Assembly (NCBI RefSeq): GCF_013366925.1
Contig: NZ_JAALDK010000001.1
Location: 3,155,165-3,219,164, forward strand
Direction of reading: 5' to 3'
Length of the DNA stretch: 64,000 bases
Source of the DNA: Paraburkholderia youngii
GTDB taxonomy: Bacteria > Pseudomonadota > Gammaproteobacteria > Burkholderiales > Burkholderiaceae
Shown here: positions 8,274-17,393 of the stretch, piece by piece
Layout: each line of letters starts with the position of its first letter
Position numbering within the stretch: the stretch's first letter is position 1
Position numbers and translations under genes: made by a program
The notes under the pieces: generated by a model
Seen by the model: the letters and a program-made list of their open reading frames with translations, nothing else
Database searches by the model: none
Told to the model about the DNA's origin: nothing

Positions 8274-9203
8274 ATGAAAATCGGACTCCTCAATTGCGGC
8301 GGCACCATCACGGAAGACTATCAGGCTGACGGGACGATCAAGCGTCTATTGGCACACGATTTGATCGCATTGAGCGGTCAAGCAGACTGGATCGGACATG
8401 ACATCGATCCTGTCGATAGCTGCGATCTGACCTTCGCCTCACTTTGCCGGGCTCGTGATGTCATGCGGCAGGATCGGGAGAGGGAAGCTTTCGTGATGTG
8501 TTGCGGCACTGACGCAATGGAAGATGTCGCCTATGCCGCCGCTCTGCTTTTTGATCGTGACCGGCCTGTCGTTTTGACCGGTGCTGCGATCCCCGGTGGC
8601 AATGCCAATGCCGATGGTCCGCGAAATCTGGCAGATTCTGCAAATCTGGCACGGGTCATGCCGCAGGGCGCGAGCGCCCTCGTTGCCTTCGCGGGACGGA
8701 TTTTCGATCCGGTGTCGATCGTCAAGGTATGGCCGCAAGCCATTCAGCCCTTCGGACCGGAAACAGCGATCCGCGGCTCCATAGACGCCGATATCGTCAC
8801 GCTCGCAGGATCGGGAATCGTTGACGAGAGTTACGCGGAACTCGATGTATCCGATCTCGGCGCCCGAGTTGCGATCGTCATGGAGACCTTCGGCTTACTC
8901 GTTGGCTTCCCGGATCTCTCCAAACTCGACGGTATCGTCGTGGCAGGCAAGGGCGCAGGGGGCTTCTCCGCGCAATCAGAGAGACTGCTGAGCGAAGCCG
9001 CACGGCACCTCCCTGTCGTGCTATCGACACGCTGCGCCCATGGTTTCCGGGTCAATCCAGCCGTAACCAAATATGCCTATGATCACGCCCACAACCTCGG
9101 CCTGACCACGGCTGGGTATGACGGGCTCAACGCATCAAAGGCACGAATTCGGCTCATAGCCGAGCTTGGTCGTGCAAATCGCAGCGAGAAGGCTGGGCGC
9201 TGA
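8274..9203 (+). CDS. Asparaginase/glutaminase-family amidohydrolase
   Basis: The product has 309 residues from the ATG at 8274, just after the relic dehydrogenase. The first catalytic Thr lies in LLNCGGTITE at the N-terminus. The second motif reads CCGTDAMEDVAY, where classical enzymes have HGTDTMEET: Thr-Asp is kept, but His becomes Cys and the following Thr becomes Ala. VVLTGAAIPGGNANADGPRNL matches the usual third block (ADGP-NL), and the C-terminal domain GIVVAGKGAGGFS is typical. No signal peptide, so it should be cytoplasmic. The deviating second motif suggests a substrate other than plain asparagine. It fits an amino-acid catabolic island with the preceding enzymes and the LivK-type binding protein. 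Confidence 0.83.
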   Translation: MKIGLLNCGGTITEDYQADGTIKRLLAHDLIALSGQADWIGHDIDPVDSCDLTFASLCRARDVMRQDREREAFVMCCGTDAMEDVAYAAALLFDRDRPVVLTGAAIPGGNANADGPRNLADSANLARVMPQGASALVAFAGRIFDPVSIVKVWPQAIQPFGPETAIRGSIDADIVTLAGSGIVDESYAELDVSDLGARVAIVMETFGLLVGFPDLSKLDGIVVAGKGAGGFSAQSERLLSEAARHLPVVLSTRCAHGFRVNPAVTKYAYDHAHNLGLTTAGYDGLNASKARIRLIAELGRANRSEKAGR

Positions 9204-9448
9204 TCAGCGCCTCGTCCACTTGGGGCCTGTTTCAGCACCGTACTATTCGCGTAGGTGTAGACCGTCGAACCGGATGGGCGAGCAGTTGTCGTAGCGTATC
9301 GCCGCTTCGCTATCTTAGGCGTCGATCTACAGCAGCTACACGCCGCACATCCCAGTCAATCACGGTCGCGACGCGCCGCTTGCAGTGCCCTCGTGCTGAG
9401 CGCACAAGAGAAACGCCGCCGGTGACGGCGGCCATTCAAAGATTTCAG
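9204..9448. other. Intergenic stretch between asparaginase and LivK-like gene
   Basis: No coding frame is recognised. A small GCCGCC-GGTGAC-GGCGGC hairpin at about 9415-9432 may end transcription of the asparaginase gene, but no T run follows. Confidence 0.4.
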
Positions 9449-9481
9449 CAAAAATCCCCCCGGTGCGGTTCGGCGCGGGGG
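9449..9481 (-). terminator. Intrinsic terminator of the LivK-like gene
   Basis: On the minus strand a CCCCCGCGCCG...CACCGGGGG stem-loop is followed by GATTTTTGC, a GC stem plus T tract, 32 bases after the stop codon of the binding-protein gene. Confidence 0.75.
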
Positions 9482-9512
9482 CTTGGAGGCTCCCGCGTCA
9501 GCCCTGCTTCGA

Positions 9513-10658
9513 TTACATCTTCTCGACCTCGAGAAGGGTCCGCTTGCCTTTGACGTACTTGTAGAGCGAGATGGAGCTGTCCTTCAGGTCGCCGTGCTCG
9601 TCGAACCGGATATTGCCAATCAGGGTGTTGAGATTGGTCGAGGGCATGGCGGACAGGATACCGGCGCGCGTGACCGAGTTGGAGCGTTTCATGGCATCGA
9701 CGATCACGTAGACGGCGCTGTACGCAACCGGCGAGTAGACCACCGGATCGTGGCCGTACGCGGCCTTCAGTTCCTTGCCGAACGCGGCGCTGCCGTCCAT
9801 CGCGGACAGATCGCCGCCCGCGACCGAGCAGACCAGGTTATCGGCGGCGTTGCCGGCCAGCCTGGCCAGGTCGGTGGTGCAGACGCCGTCTCCCGCCAGG
9901 ATCCTGGCGGAGACTGCCAACTGCAAGGCCTGCTTGGCGAAGGGGCCGCCGGTGGCGTCCTCGCCGCCATACATGATGGCGTCGGGGCGTTCGGCTTTGA
10001 TCTTGGTCAGGATGGCCTTGAAGTCAGTGGCCTTGTCGTTGGTAGCGTCGCGCGATAGCACCTGGATGCCTTCGGCCTTGGCGGTCTTCTCGAACTGGTC
10101 CGCAAGGCCCTGGCCGTAGGCCGTGGCGTCGTCGACGATGGCGACCGTCTTGACCTTCTGGTTTCGGGCGTACTTGGCCAGGGCGGGGCCCTGCTGGGCG
10201 TCGGTGCCGATCACACGGAAGGCGGTCTTGTAGCCTTGCAGCGTGTACTGCGGGTTGGTAGAGCCCGGGGTGATCTGGGTGACGCCGTTGTCGCGGTAAA
10301 TTTTGGACGCGGGGATAGACACGCCGGAGTTCAGGTGGCCGATCACTGCCACGACGCCGTCGTCGACCAGCTTCTGCGCGACATTCGTACCTGTCCTGGG
10401 ATCGGCCTGGTCATCCAGCGAATCGACCTCGAGGACGACCTTCTGGCCACCGATGACCAGATTGCCCGCCTTGTTGATTTGCTGGACGGCAAGCTTGACG
10501 CCATCGGCCGCATCCTGGCCCATGTGGGCAATGTTGCCGGTCAGCGGGGCGGCGCTGCCGATCTTCACGGTCACGTCGGCGAGAGCAGCTTGACCACAGG
10601 CCATGGCGATGCAGGCGAGAGGCAGCGCGGCGCTGATGGGTTTGAGATGAAATTTCAT
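9513..10658 (-). CDS. Branched-chain amino acid-type ABC transporter periplasmic binding protein (LivK-like)
   Basis: The product has 381 residues. A signal peptide (MKFHLKPISAALPLACIAMA) ends near AALA before DVTVKIGSAAPLTGNIAHMG, the standard N-terminus of the Leu/Ile/Val-binding family. Further marks are VIGHLNSGVSIPASKIYRDN, QITPGSTNP and VAIVDDATAYGQGLADQFE. Periplasmic ligand capture for an ABC importer is expected. No LivH/M/G/F genes are adjacent, so it either uses permeases encoded elsewhere or serves as an orphan receptor. It converges on the asparaginase gene and has its own terminator. Ligand cannot be deduced; an amino acid or amide is likely from context. Confidence 0.92.
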   Translation of the reverse strand: MKFHLKPISAALPLACIAMACGQAALADVTVKIGSAAPLTGNIAHMGQDAADGVKLAVQQINKAGNLVIGGQKVVLEVDSLDDQADPRTGTNVAQKLVDDGVVAVIGHLNSGVSIPASKIYRDNGVTQITPGSTNPQYTLQGYKTAFRVIGTDAQQGPALAKYARNQKVKTVAIVDDATAYGQGLADQFEKTAKAEGIQVLSRDATNDKATDFKAILTKIKAERPDAIMYGGEDATGGPFAKQALQLAVSARILAGDGVCTTDLARLAGNAADNLVCSVAGGDLSAMDGSAAFGKELKAAYGHDPVVYSPVAYSAVYVIVDAMKRSNSVTRAGILSAMPSTNLNTLIGNIRFDEHGDLKDSSISLYKYVKGKRTLLEVEKM

Positions 10659-10872
10659 ATGCTTGAGCCTCTTGTTGAACTGGGTTGCTGTTGAAAAATG
10701 CGTACGGCGTCTCCTATCGAAGTAATCGACGTTCGCGATATTTTCGAATGTAAGTATTCGTCAGAGCCGCCTATCAACCGAGGAAGCGGGCACGTTCGTT
10801 TGCACTCCTTAGCGTGACCATTGGGCAAACTGGCGGTGGTCAGGGGCCCACCTGTTCCATAGGGGACCCCGT

Positions 10873-10894
10873 CTTTCTAGAAAGATTATCTAGA
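10873..10894. promoter_or_regulatory. Paired TCTAGA palindromes upstream of the LivK-like gene
   Basis: A perfect 12-bp palindrome CTTTCTAGAAAG (10873-10884) is followed by a second TCTAGA at 10889-10894, 13 bases centre to centre, in an AT-rich stretch. The pair lies about 215 bases upstream of the binding-protein start. A dimeric repressor site is possible; the protein is unknown. Confidence 0.35.
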
Positions 10895-11632
10895 ATTAAA
10901 TAAATTGTATTGTAGGGGTAAACACTTAGTGCGGGTCCGACTTCCGACCATGGGGTGAACTACTGATAGATGGAGGGGAGGCCGAGATTCGAAATCCGCC
11001 GCATCTCGGTCTAGGCAGTTGACTTGAACGTAACATCGCTCGCCGGATCGACTGGTGGCACGTGGCGCTGCCGATCCAGCAGATACGCACCGCTGTCGAC
11101 GCCTCGGGGCTGAATGCGATCGGGATTACGCGAAGTCTCGAAGACCTCCAAAGCAGCCACCCATTCCGTCAAGCACGAGCGGCCGATGGGTCGACTGCTG
11201 CCCGACGCGGCCGATCTATGGCCGACCATGCCCGCCGGTCTACGTCGGGCCGGGGTCGGCCATCAAGGGTCATTCGCCCCTCCCGTTGGACGGACGTTCA
11301 GACGTCGGTTCTGCAAACGCTAGCGGCCATTGGCCGCCGCAACGCGAGCATCTATCTTTTTGATCGACATTTTTTCGGTCAACCGTAAACGACAGGCCCC
11401 TTGCTCCTATCGCCCGGCCGCAATGTGGCGTCGGATTCTTGTCGAGGCGCACCATAGATCCCGCCCCGCAATAGTTGGCGCAAAAGACCTCGCCGGAAGG
11501 CGCGATAAACAGACATATCGGCATGCGTTCGCTGCGCCGACTGCTATTCTTCAGACGCAGGGGCTCCCGCGGTTCCGGTCGGCTCTGCGGGGTCATCGAC
11601 GCCATTCCGCACTCTCGCGGAAAGGGGGGTGT
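10895..11632. other. Intergenic region with dispersed repeat
   Basis: No frame here resembles a known protein except the 5' leader of the exoprotein gene. The stretch includes one copy of a 78-bp repeat (11186-11263) and a GCGGCCA-T-TGGCCGC palindrome near 11321-11341. Confidence 0.45.
11186..11263 (+). repeat. 78-bp direct repeat, left copy
   Basis: The block starting ATGGGTCGACTGCTGCCCGA and ending GGGGTCGGCCAT is identical to 17062-17139 in the same orientation. The two copies bracket the pair of convergent TPS exoprotein genes. A diverged relative of its first part (GGGCAGCAGTCGACCCAT-like) appears inverted near 53190, so it belongs to a wider family of dispersed intergenic repeats. Confidence 0.88.
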
Positions 11633-14038
11633 ATGTCGCGTCCAGAACTACCTCGGCCCGCGCGACGCGCGCTGCATCGTCGGCAGTCAAACGAACGCAT
11701 GTGGCTCGCCCTCGGCATTTTGCTCACCGGACTGTCCTTTGCACATGCCACGCTCGCGGCGGGCACATTGCCTCTAGGCGGCACTTATGTGGCCGGCGCC
11801 GGCACGATAGCAAGCCAGGGAAACGGCCTCATGGTCACGCAACCGGGTTCGACGCGCGGCGTGATTGACTGGAACAGTTTCTCGATCGGCAGGAACAACA
11901 GCGTGACGTTCGACAACGGCTCGGGCGCGACGCTGAACCGCGTGACGGGAGGCTCGCCGTCCGCGATCTTCGGCCGGCTCAGTGCAACGGGGAGCCTGTA
12001 TGTGATCAATCCGCAAGGCATCGTCGTGGGGCCATCTGGCGTCATCAGCACGGGTGGCCGCTTCGTCGCGTCAACGCTCGATGTCGGTAACTGTGCGTTC
12101 ATGCAGGGCAATGGTTCCCTCACGCTGTCGGGCACCACCGACGCAAGCGTGATCAACCTCGGCAGGATCAGCTCGAGCGGCAGCGATGTGTTCCTGATTG
12201 CGCGAGGCGCGGTCGTCAATGCGGGCACGATCAAGGCGCCAAACGGCACCGTCGAACTGGCCACCGGCGAACAGGTGCTGTTGCAGGACTCGACCAGCAG
12301 CAAACAGGTTTTCGTGCAGACGGGCAGCGGTGGCACAGTCGTCAACAGCGGACGTATCGCCGCCGCGCAGATCAGCCTGCAGGCCGCCGATGGCAACGTG
12401 TACGCGCTCGCCGGCGGGGGCACGCGCATCCGGGCGACGGGCACGGCGAACCGCGACGGCCACGTGTGGCTCGTCGCCGACGGCGGCCGTGTCGAGCAGT
12501 CGGGCGTGATCACGGCCCACAACGCGGACGGCAGCGGCGGGACCGTCGATACAGGCGCGGCGCAACTGGCATTCGGCGCCGGGGCCGCCGTCCGTGCCGG
12601 CAAATGGAATCTGTCGACGCCCGCGTTCACGATCGACCCGTCCGCTGCACGCGCACTGCGCCGCAGCCTGAATGCGGGCACCTCGGTCGATGTCACCACG
12701 ACAGGCGCGATGAACGCGACGGGCGACATCGACATTGCATCGAACCTGAGCTGGCAAGGCCCCGCTTCGCTGACGCTCGACGCGTACCGCAACGTGTCGG
12801 TCGCGAGCGGCACGACCATCGCGAACAATGGCACGGGCAATCTCCGCTTGCGCGCCGACGCAACCGGCATCGACAACGGCGGCGGCGTCGTGAACAACGG
12901 CACGCTCGACTGGTCGAACAGCACCGGTTCGCTGAGCGCTTTCTACGACATGAACGCCACCTACGTTGCCGGTACCCAGCTAAGCAACCCGGCATGGACG
13001 CCCGTCGCATTCAGCGGCCTCGTTACGCAGATCACCGCGTACAGGCTGGTGAACTCGCTGACCGATCTGACGGACGTCGCCAACGATCTCACGGGAAACT
13101 ACGCGCTCGGCACGAACATCGATGCGAGCGCGACGAGCAACAGCCCCTTCTTTTCGATTGGCAACGCCAACACGCCTTTCACGGGTCAATTCGACGGACA
13201 AGGCAATTCGATCACGTCGCTTACGCTTGCGCCGTTGGGCGGCATGTTCGGTGCAATCGGCGCCCAAGGTGTCGTGCGCAACATGAATATTTCTGGCACG
13301 GAGAGCGTTGCCATCGGATTCATCGGGCCAATTGGCATCCTGGCTGGCGCGAACAACGGAAGGGTAGTAGGAGTGAACACGTCCGGCACAGTGATCAGCA
13401 GCGGACCAGAGGCGGCTTCTTCGCCCGACTATTCGATAGCGGGTGGGCTGGTGGGCATCAACACGGGCTCGATCCTGCGTTCTTCGAGCAGCGCCGCTGT
13501 GACCGCGGGTTATGTGCTCGGCGGTCTGGTGGGTGCGAATACCGGCCTGATCAATCAGTCGTTTGCTACGGGGCCCGTCGTATCGCTGAGCTATATCAAC
13601 CAGGGGGGCGGCGGCCTTGTCGGTGATAACAGCGGCACGATCAACCAGTCTTACGCAACCGGTTCGACCACGCTTCGGGGCTACTGCAGAGGCGCATCCG
13701 GTACGCCATGCGGCGGCGCCGCACTCGTCGTCACGAACGAAGGAACGATCAGCCAGTCATTCGCAACCGGCCTCGTGACCCAGCCGTTCTACGAACCCAT
13801 CGGCATCGCGCGAACCAATACCGGCACGATCGGCAACGACGTGTACTGGAACATCGACACCACGGCCGCCACGATCGCCGTCAGGTACGGCACACCGATT
13901 CCCGCAGCGAACGGGCTGAGCACCGCTCAGATGAGCACGCCTACCTCGTTCGTGGGATATGACTTCAGCCCGACCGGGGTGTGGGCGATGCCTGCCGGCG
14001 CGACGCATCCGGTGTTGCGCTGGCAACTGGCGCAATGA
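11633..14038 (+). CDS. TPS-domain exoprotein with GLUG repeats (filamentous hemagglutinin-like)
   Basis: The product has 801 residues; ATG 11633 follows the purine-rich AAAGGGGGG. A signal peptide ends near ATLAAG. The first 250 residues form the two-partner-secretion domain: LPLGGTYVAGAGTIASQGNG, GVIDWNSFSIGRNNSVTFDN, ATLNRVTGGSPSAIFG and YVINPQGIVVGPSGVISTGG. These carry the conserved NPxG(I/V) motif and the Ile-Trp/Asp-Trp signature. The C-terminal third holds GLUG-type repeats (GGLVGINTGSI, GGLVGANTGLI, GGLVGDNSGTI). It should be exported through a TpsB outer-membrane pore, but none is encoded nearby. Adhesin function is the family norm. A paralogue lies convergent at 14.4-16.8 kb; overall order of motifs is the same in both. 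Confidence 0.88.
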   Translation: MSRPELPRPARRALHRRQSNERMWLALGILLTGLSFAHATLAAGTLPLGGTYVAGAGTIASQGNGLMVTQPGSTRGVIDWNSFSIGRNNSVTFDNGSGATLNRVTGGSPSAIFGRLSATGSLYVINPQGIVVGPSGVISTGGRFVASTLDVGNCAFMQGNGSLTLSGTTDASVINLGRISSSGSDVFLIARGAVVNAGTIKAPNGTVELATGEQVLLQDSTSSKQVFVQTGSGGTVVNSGRIAAAQISLQAADGNVYALAGGGTRIRATGTANRDGHVWLVADGGRVEQSGVITAHNADGSGGTVDTGAAQLAFGAGAAVRAGKWNLSTPAFTIDPSAARALRRSLNAGTSVDVTTTGAMNATGDIDIASNLSWQGPASLTLDAYRNVSVASGTTIANNGTGNLRLRADATGIDNGGGVVNNGTLDWSNSTGSLSAFYDMNATYVAGTQLSNPAWTPVAFSGLVTQITAYRLVNSLTDLTDVANDLTGNYALGTNIDASATSNSPFFSIGNANTPFTGQFDGQGNSITSLTLAPLGGMFGAIGAQGVVRNMNISGTESVAIGFIGPIGILAGANNGRVVGVNTSGTVISSGPEAASSPDYSIAGGLVGINTGSILRSSSSAAVTAGYVLGGLVGANTGLINQSFATGPVVSLSYINQGGGGLVGDNSGTINQSYATGSTTLRGYCRGASGTPCGGAALVVTNEGTISQSFATGLVTQPFYEPIGIARTNTGTIGNDVYWNIDTTAATIAVRYGTPIPAANGLSTAQMSTPTSFVGYDFSPTGVWAMPAGATHPVLRWQLAQ

Positions 14039-14358
14039 CACACGCGGAGTCAGTCAGTAGGGCTGTTAGCGAGCTTTCGACGCGGGATGATCTTGCCCAC
14101 GAATCTGCCACGGCACGCGTCCAAAAAGGCCTCGAACACACCAACGATTTCGCCTCACGAATGTCCGCTGTGCTCGGAGACGAACCGCTCAGGTCGCACC
14201 CGGGCGACTGGCTGAATCGGGTCGGCTGGCGCCGACCGCGTCGGCTGCCCGCTTTATCAATGACACCCGCTTGAGATACGGTTGCCAGTCCCCGAAGCGG
14301 AGTCGTGCGAAACTGCCACGGAAACTTACTCACGACCCTGGTCACCCATACCCGGATA
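14039..14358. other. Intergenic region between convergent exoprotein genes
   Basis: Frames open on both strands here but none is convincing: they are Arg/Ser-rich and without a ribosome site. No clear bidirectional terminator was found. Confidence 0.4.
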
Positions 14359-16761
14359 TCAACGTCCGGCCAACCAGCGCAGCGCCGGCCCGTTAGAGGA
14401 CATCACCCATGTACCGGTCGCGCTGAAATCCCAGGTCGGGCCGAAGCTCGCACGGTCGAGTAGCTGGGCATTAGTGAGTCCGCTCGCATCTGCCACCGGT
14501 GTTCCAGAGCCCACCCCCGTAGTCGCGCCGGAAGACTCGCTGTTCCAGAACACGTCCGGGGCGATGCTTCCGCTATTGATGCCAGCGATACCGCCAGTCG
14601 TCGCACCCGGATCAGGCATAAGCGTCGATTGGGAATAGGACTCGCGGATGACGCCCGCATTGCTGCCCACGATGCCGCCGACCACCGCGCCACCGTTCAC
14701 GCCACCCCCTACGATCTCCTCGGACATGGATTGGTTGATCCGGCCATTGTTCACACCGACGAGTCCACCGAGCGTGGCTTGCGCACCGCCCGTCACACTA
14801 CCCAACGCAATCGACTGGTCAATGCAACCGTCGTTCGTACCGGCAAGGCCACCCACGGTTCCAGCCCCGCTCACGCTCACGCCGGCGAATGACTGTTCCA
14901 CTCGGCCCCTATTTTCGCCGACGATCCCACCGGCCACGCTGCTTGTGTCACCCGTGGATTGCACGCTACCGAAGGCGCCAATCCGCACGATGAGCCCATA
15001 GTTGGTGCCCGCCAGCAAGCCGACCGGTCCTGCGGAGGAGGTCGCTGAGCTTTGTGAAAGATCAAGATTGCGCACGACGCCTGTCTTGCCGATCACGCCG
15101 AAAAGTCCGGTATCGGCGCTGCCGGAGATGTTCAGTCCCGAGATGCCGCCATGGCCCATACCGTCGAACTGGCCGGTGAACGGTGTGGCAGCGGTGCCGA
15201 TGCCGCCGAAATTCACCGGATTCAGGAAATCGATTGCCCGGTTGCCCATCGCATAGTTGCCGGCGAGGTTGTTGTTTACCGCACTGAGGTCTGCCAGGTA
15301 GTTAATGAGCTGATAGGCAGTGATCTGGGTCACCAGGCCACTAAACGGCGCGGCACGCCAGGACGGATTGCTGCGCAATGTACCGGGCGTGTAGCTGCCG
15401 TTCATGTCGTAGAGCGCCGTGACGATGCCCGTGCTTCGCGACCAGTTGATCGTGCCCAGGTTGGTCACGCTGCCGCCGTTGTCGAATCCCGACGAGTCGG
15501 CATTGAGAATCAGCGAGCCTGCGCCGTGATTGGCGACGGTCGCGTTCGGCGCAATGGTCAGCGAGTGCGCCGCGTCGAGCGTCAGCGAGGTGGCGCCGTG
15601 CCAGTGCACACTAGCCTCAATCGCGATGTCTCCCTTGCCGCTCGCCCCACGTTGACCGTCAGCGCCGTTCGCGTCCACGTTGATCGAGGCACCGTGGCTC
15701 AGGCTTGCGCTTAGCGTGCGAGCGGTAGGGGCGTCCGCGATGAAGTCCCCAGTTGTAATGTTCCAGGTTTTCGCCTGTACGTCCGCGCCGCCGACCTCGA
15801 CCTCTTTGCCCGACATATCGACCGCGCCGCCGCTGCCGTCCACATTGCGTGCGCTGATCTGCGCCCTGCGCGCATCCACGTTGCCAGTGTTGATCACCGA
15901 CGTCGCGGTCTCGGTGTTGGCGACCAGCCACACGTGGCCGGCGCGTGTCGCCGTGCCGGTGGCACGCAGCGCGCCCGAATGACCGGCGAGCGCGAAAATG
16001 TTGCCGTCGGCCGCCTGCAGATTGATGATCGCCGCCTGCACCGAGCCCGTGTTCATTATCGTGCCGCCGCTTCCCACATCCACGAAAACTTGCTGATACG
16101 TGCCGTCCAACAGACGGACCTGATGCCCCACGGCAAGTTCGGCATTGCCGTTTGGCGCATCGATCGTCCCTGCGTTCTTGACCTTGTTCGCCGATATGAG
16201 GAACACGTCCCCGCCCGACGAGATGAGCTTGCCGAGATTGATCACATTGGCCGTGGAACTGCCCGCGTACACCGACCCACCGATCGCGGGCGGATTCAAG
16301 AATGTGTCGTTGGGGATGTCGAGCGTCGAAGCGACGAAGCGGCCGCCCGTCGAGACCACGCCGTTTCGCCCGATTAAAACCCCATGCGGGTTGACAAGGT
16401 ACACACTGCCGGTGCCGCTCAACGTGCCGAGGATGGTGGAGAAGTCGTTACCCGTTACGCGGTTGAGTGTCGCGCCAGTGCCGTTGTTAATTGAAACCGT
16501 GGCGCGCCGTCCGATCGAGAAACTGTCCCATTCGATAATGCCCCGCGAGCCTGTTTGCGTGATGTTCAGGTTCGTGCCGTTCTGGGCAATGCTTCCTGAT
16601 CCGCCTACGAAGCGGCCGCCTTGCGGCAGCGGCCCTGCGGCGAAGGCGTGTTGTCCAGAGAGCAGTACTGTCAGTGCAGCGACAAACAGCGAGAGCTTTC
16701 GCGACGACCGACAGGTTCCAGATGCGCGTTGCAGACGCGCCAAACCAGCAGCAGGGCTCAT
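14359..16761 (-). CDS. TPS-domain exoprotein with GLUG repeats, paralogue
   Basis: The product has 800 residues; the ATG at 16761 is preceded by GGAGGACGT. The signal peptide ends near QHAFAAG. The TPS domain follows with LPQGGRFVGGSGSIAQNGTN, GIIEWDSFSIGRRATVSINN and YLVNPHGVLIGRNGVVSTGG. The tail has GLUG units (GGIVGENRGRV, GGLAGTNDGCI, GGLVGVNNGRI, GGIVGSNAGVI). It aligns along its length with the 11.6-14.0 kb gene (for example SGLVTQITAYQLINYLADL versus SGLVTQITAYRLVNSLTDL), so the pair arose by duplication and inversion. Expected at the cell surface via TpsB. The paralogues are well diverged, which argues against a very recent duplication. Confidence 0.88.
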   Translation of the reverse strand: MSPAAGLARLQRASGTCRSSRKLSLFVAALTVLLSGQHAFAAGPLPQGGRFVGGSGSIAQNGTNLNITQTGSRGIIEWDSFSIGRRATVSINNGTGATLNRVTGNDFSTILGTLSGTGSVYLVNPHGVLIGRNGVVSTGGRFVASTLDIPNDTFLNPPAIGGSVYAGSSTANVINLGKLISSGGDVFLISANKVKNAGTIDAPNGNAELAVGHQVRLLDGTYQQVFVDVGSGGTIMNTGSVQAAIINLQAADGNIFALAGHSGALRATGTATRAGHVWLVANTETATSVINTGNVDARRAQISARNVDGSGGAVDMSGKEVEVGGADVQAKTWNITTGDFIADAPTARTLSASLSHGASINVDANGADGQRGASGKGDIAIEASVHWHGATSLTLDAAHSLTIAPNATVANHGAGSLILNADSSGFDNGGSVTNLGTINWSRSTGIVTALYDMNGSYTPGTLRSNPSWRAAPFSGLVTQITAYQLINYLADLSAVNNNLAGNYAMGNRAIDFLNPVNFGGIGTAATPFTGQFDGMGHGGISGLNISGSADTGLFGVIGKTGVVRNLDLSQSSATSSAGPVGLLAGTNYGLIVRIGAFGSVQSTGDTSSVAGGIVGENRGRVEQSFAGVSVSGAGTVGGLAGTNDGCIDQSIALGSVTGGAQATLGGLVGVNNGRINQSMSEEIVGGGVNGGAVVGGIVGSNAGVIRESYSQSTLMPDPGATTGGIAGINSGSIAPDVFWNSESSGATTGVGSGTPVADASGLTNAQLLDRASFGPTWDFSATGTWVMSSNGPALRWLAGR

Positions 16762-17393
16762 ACGTCCTCCGTGTAACGGAGTACGATCGGCACGCGCCAG
16801 AAAGGGCGCGAACTGCGCGACCTATGTATGAAGATTAGCGCGAGACGTTTTCCAGATGCGCCTAAATCTACGCGTTTTGCGCCCTTCGTCACAATGTGTG
16901 TTGCTTCAGGATTACCGCCCGAGGGATAGGCCGACTTCGCGGCCTCGCGCACGCGGATGAAGGTGCGGCGCGCATTAAGAGGTCGAAGACTGGCGGTTAA
17001 TCGAATGGCCGTTCGGGCTGGGAAAGCTGCCTTCGCTTTCGCGTCAGGCCGAAGGACGGCTATGGGTCGACTGCTGCCCGACGCGGCCGATCTATGGCCG
17101 ACCATGCCCGCCGGTCTACGTCGGGCCGGGGTCGGCCATTTGGAGACGTTGCCGACCTTCGGGCCGTAGCCGCCCTAACGGCCGGTTCTCTTCCGGGAAG
17201 TCATTGACCGGGTGTTGCGCACCGCTGGGAGAGGCAGCGGTCTTCCTATGCTTGTCCTTGCATCACGAACGTTGCCGACGAACGACGTTTCCGTCTGGAG
17301 CCCGCAAACCGGTCAGTCTTGCGCTCGATAGAGCCCGTAACCGACCGGTGGCAGACACATTTTCGGCACGAGCTGCAGGGTCCGTCCGAAATG
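16762..17393. other. Intergenic region with second dispersed-repeat copy
   Basis: No gene is recognised in about 630 bases. It holds the right copy of the 78-bp repeat and GC-rich palindromic fragments such as GCCGCCCTAACGGCCGG near 17170. Confidence 0.45.
17062..17139 (+). repeat. 78-bp direct repeat, right copy
   Basis: Identical to 11186-11263, same orientation, 5.9 kb apart. Direct repeats flanking both exoprotein genes would allow deletion or amplification of the whole segment by homologous recombination. Confidence 0.88.

Noticed and set aside
12466..13626. 386-codon frame within the first TPS exoprotein gene
   Set aside because: Extremely Arg/His-rich +1-frame shadow of the GC-rich repeat gene; no protein features.
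13965..14345. Minus-strand frame in the gap between the TPS genes
   Set aside because: Runs into the end of the first TPS gene, Arg/Ser-rich, no family resemblance.
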